A DNA stretch of 64,000 bases from NCBI RefSeq assembly GCF_016616235.1, contig NZ_CP067100.1, positions 3,407,001 through 3,471,000 of the forward strand, written 5' to 3'. The position numbers were made by a program, and so were the translations under genes. The notes under the pieces were generated by a model. The model did no database searches. It was not told the origin of the DNA and saw only the letters and a program-made list of their open reading frames with translations. How positions within the stretch are numbered: the stretch's first letter is position 1; the number at the start of each line of letters is the position of its first letter. This document shows, piece after piece, positions 59,211-64,000 of the stretch. The DNA comes from Bradyrhizobium diazoefficiens. Its GTDB lineage: Bacteria > Pseudomonadota > Alphaproteobacteria > Rhizobiales > Xanthobacteraceae.

Positions 59211-59561
59211 ATGATCGCCGTAATCTTCGAAGTCTGGCCCAAGCCGGAGCATCGCCAGGATTATTTCGACCTCGCCGCCGATCTGAAGCCGGTCCTGCAG
59301 ACCATCGACGGCTTCATCTCGGTCGAGCGGTTCGAGAGCCTGACCGAGAGGGGCAAGATTTTGTCGGTGTCGTTCTGGCGCGACGAGGCGGCCGTCGCTG
59401 CCTGGCGCAACACGATGGAGCATCGTCGCACCCAGGCCAGAGGCAGGGCGCAGATCTTTGCCGATTATCATCTGCGCATCGCCAGCGTGATCAGGGATTA
59501 CAGCATGACCGATCGCGAGCAGGCGCCGCAGGACAGCCGCGCCGTGCACGACGTGCACTAG
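59211..59561 (+). CDS. Antibiotic biosynthesis monooxygenase-domain protein
   Basis: This 116-aa protein matches the ABM domain: AVIFEVWPKPEHRQDYFDLA, GFISVERFESLTERGKILSV and SFWRDEAAVAAWRNTMEHRR. I start at 59211 because GGAG at 59201-59204 is 6 nt upstream, whereas the ATG at 59205 directly touches it. It is likely co-transcribed with the NIPSNAP gene. Specific chemistry is unknown. Confidence 0.85.
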   Translation: MIAVIFEVWPKPEHRQDYFDLAADLKPVLQTIDGFISVERFESLTERGKILSVSFWRDEAAVAAWRNTMEHRRTQARGRAQIFADYHLRIASVIRDYSMTDREQAPQDSRAVHDVH

Positions 59562-59612
59562 CGGGCTCGAATAAGCGTGCCTATGTCTGCGCGGCCAACA
59601 AGGGAGAGAAAC

Positions 59613-60422
59613 ATGCCTGTGACAACCGCTGACAAGCGCGCGACGTTCAAGAAGATGCACGAGAGCGGCTGCTTCATCCTGCCCAATCCGGTCGATGTCG
59701 GCAGCGCGAAAGCCCTGCAGCATCTCGGTTTCAAGGCGATCGCATCATCGAGCGCGGGTTTTGCCTGGACCATCGGCAAGGCCGACAACCACGTCACTGT
59801 CGAGGACGTCTGTCAGCATCTGGCAGCATTGAGCTCGGCCGTCGACATCCCCGTCAATGCCGATTTCGAAGGCGGCTTCGCGGTCGAGCCGGATCAGGTC
59901 GCGGACAATGTCGCGCGCGGCGTGCGCACCGGCGTCGCGGGCCTGTCGATCGAGGACTCCACCGGCGATAAGGACAAGCCGCTCTACGAGCACGCGCTCG
60001 CAGTCGAGCGCATCAAGGCCTCGCGCAAGGCGATCGGCGACAGCGGCACGCTCTTGGTCGGCCGCTGCGAGGCGTATCTGTGGGGCCTCACCGATCTCAA
60101 GCTCGTCATCGACCGGCTCACGGCCTACGCGGACGCCGGCGCCGACTGCCTCTATGCGCCAGGCCTGAAGACGCGCGAGGACATCGCCGCGGTGGTGAAG
60201 GCCGTCGCACCAAAGCCGTTCAACCTCCTGATCGGCGGCTCCGGCCTGTCGTTAAAGGAGGCCGAAGATCTCGGCGTGCGCCGCATCAGCGTCGGCGGCT
60301 CGCTCGCACGCGCCGCCTGGGGCGGCTTCATGCGCGCGGCGAAGGAGATGGCGGAGAAAGGGACCTTTGCGGAACTCGGCAGCGGCTATTCCGGCGGCGA
60401 GCTCAACAAGATGTTCAGTTGA
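59613..60422 (+). CDS. Isocitrate lyase / PEP mutase superfamily enzyme
   Basis: This 269-aa barrel protein fits the family that breaks or forms C-C or P-C bonds next to carboxylates. FILPNPVDVGSAKALQHLGF, NADFEGGFAVEPDQVADNV and GLSIEDSTG are typical, with aspartates for magnesium. The KKCGH motif of true isocitrate lyase is absent. Oxaloacetate decarboxylase or carboxyphosphonoenolpyruvate-mutase-like activity is possible. It is 52 nt after the ABM gene. Confidence 0.85.
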   Translation: MPVTTADKRATFKKMHESGCFILPNPVDVGSAKALQHLGFKAIASSSAGFAWTIGKADNHVTVEDVCQHLAALSSAVDIPVNADFEGGFAVEPDQVADNVARGVRTGVAGLSIEDSTGDKDKPLYEHALAVERIKASRKAIGDSGTLLVGRCEAYLWGLTDLKLVIDRLTAYADAGADCLYAPGLKTREDIAAVVKAVAPKPFNLLIGGSGLSLKEAEDLGVRRISVGGSLARAAWGGFMRAAKEMAEKGTFAELGSGYSGGELNKMFS

Positions 60423-60478
60423 ACGAAAGGCGGGAGGATGTGAGTCCCGCCGCCTTGTCATCCACGTCATCCACGCGG

Positions 60479-60592
60479 CGTCATGCCCCGCGCAAGCGGG
60501 GCATCCAGTACGTCGCGGCCTATCGATTGAACCACTGACGTCTCGGAGTACTGGGTCGCCCGGTCAAGCCGGACGACGACAGCTTGTTGCTT
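60479..60592. repeat. Dispersed palindromic repeat
   Basis: CGTCATGCCCCGC, GCGGGGCATCCAGTACG and CCGGTCAAGCCGG-type hairpins fill the gap between the PEP-mutase-like gene and the next leftward gene. It resembles the elements at 45401-45538 and 57921-58006. Confidence 0.6.
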
Positions 60593-60603
60593 CGACAGTC
60601 GCG

Positions 60604-60996
60604 TTACTTCGCGCCGTCAGACGGCGTCTGCGTATCCGGAGCCGGCTTGCTCGGCGCGGCGCCCGTGGTCACGCCCGGCGAAGCGTTGTTGCGCGGCGTC
60701 ACGTCGCGCATGCCGGGAGGCGCGGCCGGATTGGCAGGCTGCGACTGCTGCGCCGTCTGCGTTGCCGGCGTGTTGCTCGCCTGGTTGTTCGTGGTCGTGT
60801 TGTTCAAGCCATAGAACACGGCGCCCAGCACCAGGGCCACCGCCACCGCGAACAGCGCAATCTTGCCGCTGGAGGCGGGGCCTTCGCCAAGCTCGGGATC
60901 GGCCTGCAGGTCGGCATCCCGGCGCGCCGCGCGAAGATACTCATCGTCGGCAAGGTTCGGGCGGTACGGATCGTTGGGAAAACGGTCGTCGGCCAT
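60604..60996 (-). CDS. Single-pass membrane hypothetical protein
   Basis: This 130-aa protein has a charged cytosolic N-terminus (about 1-43), one membrane helix (about 44-64, KIALFAVAVALVLGAVFYGL) and a Thr/Asn/Gln/Pro-rich tail. I use the ATG at 60996 (MADDRFPNDPYRP) with GAGGAGACC upstream. Family and function are not recognised. Confidence 0.7.
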   Translation of the reverse strand: MADDRFPNDPYRPNLADDEYLRAARRDADLQADPELGEGPASSGKIALFAVAVALVLGAVFYGLNNTTTNNQASNTPATQTAQQSQPANPAAPPGMRDVTPRNNASPGVTTGAAPSKPAPDTQTPSDGAK

Positions 60997-61159
60997 CGAT
61001 TGGTCTCCTCGTTGATTGCGGCGAGACAACCCTCAGCTGCGAGATTCTGTTCCGCTCCCCTAATGCTTTCGTCGCATGTTGCCCTCATCCCGGGAATCGG
61101 AACCTGTTCCGGAGGGAACTGTGGACTTAGGTTCCATGGCCACGACAAGGAACAAGCCG

Positions 61160-61804
61160 ATGTGGAGTCTGCCGCCAACCGACAGCGTGTTGCATCTTCT
61201 GGCGTATGTCGCCATTTCGGCCGAGGGCATGACGGCAGCGTTGGCAGCCGGCCGGCGCAGCATGGACTATGTCGGCGTCTGCCTTCTCGCCTGCGTCACC
61301 GCGCTTGGCGGCGGCACGCTGCGCGACCTGTTTCTCGGCCATTATCCGCTGGTCTGGGTTGCAAACCCGGTCTATCTGGCGCTGCCGGGCGGTTCGGCGC
61401 TGCTAACGATCCTGATCGCGCGGCTGGTGCACCGGCTGCATGTCGCCTTCATCGTGCTGGATGCCATTGGCCTCGTCGTCTTCACCATGATCGGCTGCAA
61501 CGTTGCCTGGCAGATGGATGCCTCGCTGCCGATCGTCATCGTCTCGGGCATGGTGACCGGCTGCGCCGGCGGCGTGTTGCGCGACGTGCTCTGTAACGAC
61601 GTGCCGCTGCTGTTCCGCTCCGAGCTCTATGCCAGCGTCTCGGTCATGACCGGCCTGTTTTATGCCACCGCCTTCGGCCTCAACCTCCACGCAGAGCTCT
61701 GGACGATCCTGACCTTCGTGCTCGGCCTCAGCTTCCGCCTGCTCGCAGTGCGCTACAAATGGGAGATGCCGAAATTCGTGTTCACGGGAGACGAGGACAA
61801 GTAG
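61160..61804 (+). CDS. TRIC-family (YadS-like) cation channel
   Basis: This 214-aa membrane protein has seven hydrophobic segments arranged as two repeats, each with the family motif: GGGTLRDLFLG and GGVLRDVLCND. Bacterial TRIC proteins form trimeric monovalent cation channels. I use the ATG at 61160 because AAGGAA at 61147-61152 is 7 nt upstream; an ATG at 61136 is possible. Confidence 0.9.
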   Translation: MWSLPPTDSVLHLLAYVAISAEGMTAALAAGRRSMDYVGVCLLACVTALGGGTLRDLFLGHYPLVWVANPVYLALPGGSALLTILIARLVHRLHVAFIVLDAIGLVVFTMIGCNVAWQMDASLPIVIVSGMVTGCAGGVLRDVLCNDVPLLFRSELYASVSVMTGLFYATAFGLNLHAELWTILTFVLGLSFRLLAVRYKWEMPKFVFTGDEDK

Positions 61805-61815
61805 GGATCCTTCTT

Positions 61816-61974
61816 CGCCTCTCCCCGCGTGCGGGGAGAGGCCGGAATTTGCGATAGCAAATCCCGGGTGAGGAGGACTCTCCGCGAGTCCGTCCGTGAT
61901 TGCCGAAGCAGCCCCTCACCCCAACGCTCTCAGCGCGAGCGAAGCTCGTCGCGGCGGCGTAAGAACGGGGAGAG
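61816..61974. repeat. Composite intergenic repeat, second copy
   Basis: CCTCTCCCCGC/GCGGGGAGAGG and GGATTTGC-type stems with a GGGTGAGG/CCCTCACCC pairing mirror the element at 39302-39432. It separates two convergent genes and could work as a bidirectional terminator. Confidence 0.65.
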
Positions 61975-61982
61975 AAAGCAGA

Positions 61983-63191
61983 TTACGGCTCTTCCTTCCT
62001 TGCCTTCGCCACCTGCGCCGGTGTTACCAGCAGGCCCGCATTGCCCCAGGAATTGCGGATATAGTTCGTCACCGCCGCGATCTCGGCGTCGGACAGCTTG
62101 GCATAGCCCGGCATCTCGCCGGTGTTCGGCGCGCGCGGCGTGGTCACGGTGTGGGCGCCGTCGAGGATGATGCGCAAGGTGGAGGATGGATTGTTGGATT
62201 GCAGCAGCGCATTGCCCGGCAGCGGGGGGTAGATGCGCGGGCTGCCTGCGCCGTCGGCTTCGTGGCAGGCGATGCAGAGCTTTGCGTAGACCGTTTGGCC
62301 GGCCTTCATCTCGGCATCGTCAGGCGGCGTCACGATGGTCTCGCGCCGCAACGGCGGCAGGCTCTTCAAGTAGATCGCGATCGCCTGCACGTCGCCATCA
62401 CTCATCTTCGCGGTCGAGTTGACGACCACCTCGGCCATCAGACCGCCGGCATGGCTCCTGGCGTTGCGTCCGCTTTGCAAGTATTCGGCGATATCCCTGG
62501 CGCTCCACGACTTCAGCCCGGTGCGCGCTGCGCCGTCGAGCCGTGGCGCATACCAGCCGCCGACCTCGTTGCCCGACAAGGCCTGCGCGGTCTTGTCCGC
62601 GCCAAAATAATTCTTCGGCGTATGGCAGGCGCCGCAATGGCCGAGCCCGGTGACGAGATAGCCGCCTCTGTTCCACGCCGCGCTCTGGCTCTGGTCCGGC
62701 TCGAACAGGCCGGGCTTGAAATAGAAGGCGTTCCAGATCCGCATCAGGCCGCGATAGCCGAACGGCCAGCGCAGCTCCGGCGGCTTGTTGCGGCTCACGA
62801 CCGGCGCCAGCGAGCCGAGATAGGCGCGGATCGCCAGCGTGTCGTCCTTGGTCACCTTGGTGAAGTAGGGATAGGGGAAGGCCGGGTAATAGTTCGAGCC
62901 GTCAGGCGCGATGCCATAGCGCACCGCGCGGGTGAAGTCGGCATCCGTCCAGGCGCCGATGCCGGTGTCGCGGTCCGGCGTCAGGTTCGGGGCGTAGATC
63001 GCGCCGAACGGCGTGTCGATGCGCTTGCCGCCCGCGAACGGCTTTGCCGGATCGGCGGTATGGCAGCCCGCGCAGTCGCCGGCCTCGACCAGCGCCTTGC
63101 CATAGGCAAGCAGCTCCGGCGACGGCTCGGCGGCGGCAGCCGCACTCGCAACCGCACTGCACAACGCGATCACAGCCAGAATCGTCCGCAT
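61983..63191 (-). CDS. Tri-heme cytochrome c (alcohol-dehydrogenase-type subunit)
   Basis: This 402-aa periplasmic protein has a signal peptide (residues 1-21) and three c-type heme sites: CAGCH at 40-44, CGACH at 185-189 and CIACH at 305-309. The three-domain layout matches cytochrome subunits of membrane-bound alcohol, gluconate or aldehyde dehydrogenases. No dehydrogenase gene is in the window, so its electron donor is unknown. The start at 63191 gives the signal peptide. Confidence 0.92.
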   Translation of the reverse strand: MRTILAVIALCSAVASAAAAAEPSPELLAYGKALVEAGDCAGCHTADPAKPFAGGKRIDTPFGAIYAPNLTPDRDTGIGAWTDADFTRAVRYGIAPDGSNYYPAFPYPYFTKVTKDDTLAIRAYLGSLAPVVSRNKPPELRWPFGYRGLMRIWNAFYFKPGLFEPDQSQSAAWNRGGYLVTGLGHCGACHTPKNYFGADKTAQALSGNEVGGWYAPRLDGAARTGLKSWSARDIAEYLQSGRNARSHAGGLMAEVVVNSTAKMSDGDVQAIAIYLKSLPPLRRETIVTPPDDAEMKAGQTVYAKLCIACHEADGAGSPRIYPPLPGNALLQSNNPSSTLRIILDGAHTVTTPRAPNTGEMPGYAKLSDAEIAAVTNYIRNSWGNAGLLVTPAQVAKARKEEP

Positions 63192-63485
63192 GCCCGGTCT
63201 CCCCTGCGACCAACCGACGTCCTCCCGCACGATAGGCGCGTCGATTCATTTCGCCATAGCGGGGGTATGGTGACACAAATTGAAAATCCCCGGTGTGCTT
63301 CAGGCCACGAAATTGCGATTTTTACCCGGCGCTCCCCTTGGTCCAGATTTGTGATGCGGAGCGTGAAATTTCCGACATAGAGTGGCGAAGGTGGTCGGCG
63401 CGCCCTAGCTGAAAACAACGGGCAGGCAACGGCTTAAGCCAGCTAAAGCAACAAGGGCCTGAACAGGGCGGCAAACGAGGACAGC

Positions 63486-64000
63486 ATGGGCATCAACCAG
63501 GGTCCGATCAGTCTCGATCAAAAATACACCCAGGAAACCGGACACGTCTTCACCACGGGCATCCAGGCCCTGGTCCGCCTGCCCATGGCCCAGATCCGGC
63601 GTGACCGCGCCAACGGCCTCAACACCGCGGGCTTCATTTCCGGCTATCGCGGCTCGCCGCTCGGCGGCTATGACCAGCAGCTCTTTGCGGCGCGCAAGCA
63701 CCTTGAACAATACAACATCAAGTTCCAGCCCGGCGTGAACGAGGACCTCGCGGCGACCGCGGTGTGGGGCTCGCAGCAGCTCAACCTCTCGCCCGGTGCC
63801 AAATATGACGGCGTGGTCGGCATCTGGTACGGCAAGGGCCCCGGCGTCGACCGCTGCGGCGACGTCTTCCGCCATGGCAATGCCGCCGGCTCCGCCAAGA
63901 ACGGCGGCGTGCTGTGTCTTGCCGGTGACGACCACGGCGCCAAATCCTCGACCGTCCCGCATCAGTCCGATCACGCCTTCATCTCGGCGCTGATGCCTTA
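63486..64000 (+). CDS. Indolepyruvate ferredoxin oxidoreductase, N-terminal part
   Basis: The first 171 codons match the fused, long form of indolepyruvate/2-ketoacid ferredoxin oxidoreductase: TGIQALVRLPMAQIRRDRAN, GFISGYRGSPLGGYD and WYGKGPGVDRCGD, which belong to the pyrimidine/TPP-binding half. It converts aryl-2-ketoacids to acyl-CoA with reduction of an electron carrier. GAGGA at about 63477-63481 precedes the ATG. The gene runs off the window end, so it is partial only because of the cut. Confidence 0.93.
   Translation, partial: MGINQGPISLDQKYTQETGHVFTTGIQALVRLPMAQIRRDRANGLNTAGFISGYRGSPLGGYDQQLFAARKHLEQYNIKFQPGVNEDLAATAVWGSQQLNLSPGAKYDGVVGIWYGKGPGVDRCGDVFRHGNAAGSAKNGGVLCLAGDDHGAKSSTVPHQSDHAFISALMP

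Noticed and set aside
59613..60422. True isocitrate lyase (aceA)
   Set aside because: The protein is too short and lacks the KKCGH active-site motif.

Overview
This 64-kb window is high-GC alphaproteobacterial chromosome, most likely Bradyrhizobium or a very close relative. I base this on the sizes and sequences of RpoB (1372 aa), RpoC (1398 aa) and RpoA (343 aa), the rpoBC / str / S10-spc-alpha gene order with secY-adk-rpsM-rpsK-rpoA-rplQ, the small GCG/CRP-type and Tat-signal proteins typical of that group, and several intergenic palindromic repeats. The species call is inference from memory of these families, not from a search.

Layout. 231-8676: rpoB and rpoC, closed by a strong intrinsic terminator. 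8870-14252: a three-gene insert between rpoC and rpsL. It holds a flavin amine-oxidase/methyltransferase fusion, an ABC exporter with acidic tails at both ends, and a convergent FAD oxidoreductase whose 3' end overlaps the exporter gene antisense. 14935-19130: the str operon (rpsL, rpsG, fusA, tuf). 19216-34326: the S10, spc and alpha operons as one nearly unbroken co-directional run of 27 genes from rpsJ to rplQ. It includes secY and an adenylate kinase with a histone-H1-like lysine tail, and it ends in a strong terminator at 34353-34381. Together these genes make the RNA polymerase core, much of the ribosome, two elongation factors and the Sec channel.

34497-64000 is accessory and housekeeping DNA in short units. 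In order: an SDR, a secreted protein, a DUF1330 protein, a ClC antiporter, a divergent quinone-oxidoreductase/HxlR pair, a porin, a degP-rarA-rluC run, ATP12, a FliK-like/FlhB-like pair, a class D beta-lactamase, a coiled-coil protein, DUF4260, the beta subunit of an acyl-CoA carboxylase, small membrane and cytosolic proteins, a DUF1326-DUF2182 pair, a glutathione transferase, several small dimeric-barrel proteins, an alpha/beta hydrolase, a divergent ArsR/NIPSNAP pair, a PEP-mutase-superfamily enzyme, a TRIC channel, a tri-heme cytochrome c and the start of an indolepyruvate ferredoxin oxidoreductase. No tRNA, rRNA, IS element, prophage or CRISPR array was recognised.

No clear new defence or mobile system is visible. 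The best candidates for something undescribed are the fusion-enzyme/exporter module between rpoC and rpsL, the lysine-tailed adenylate kinase, and the orphan FliK/FlhB-like pair.
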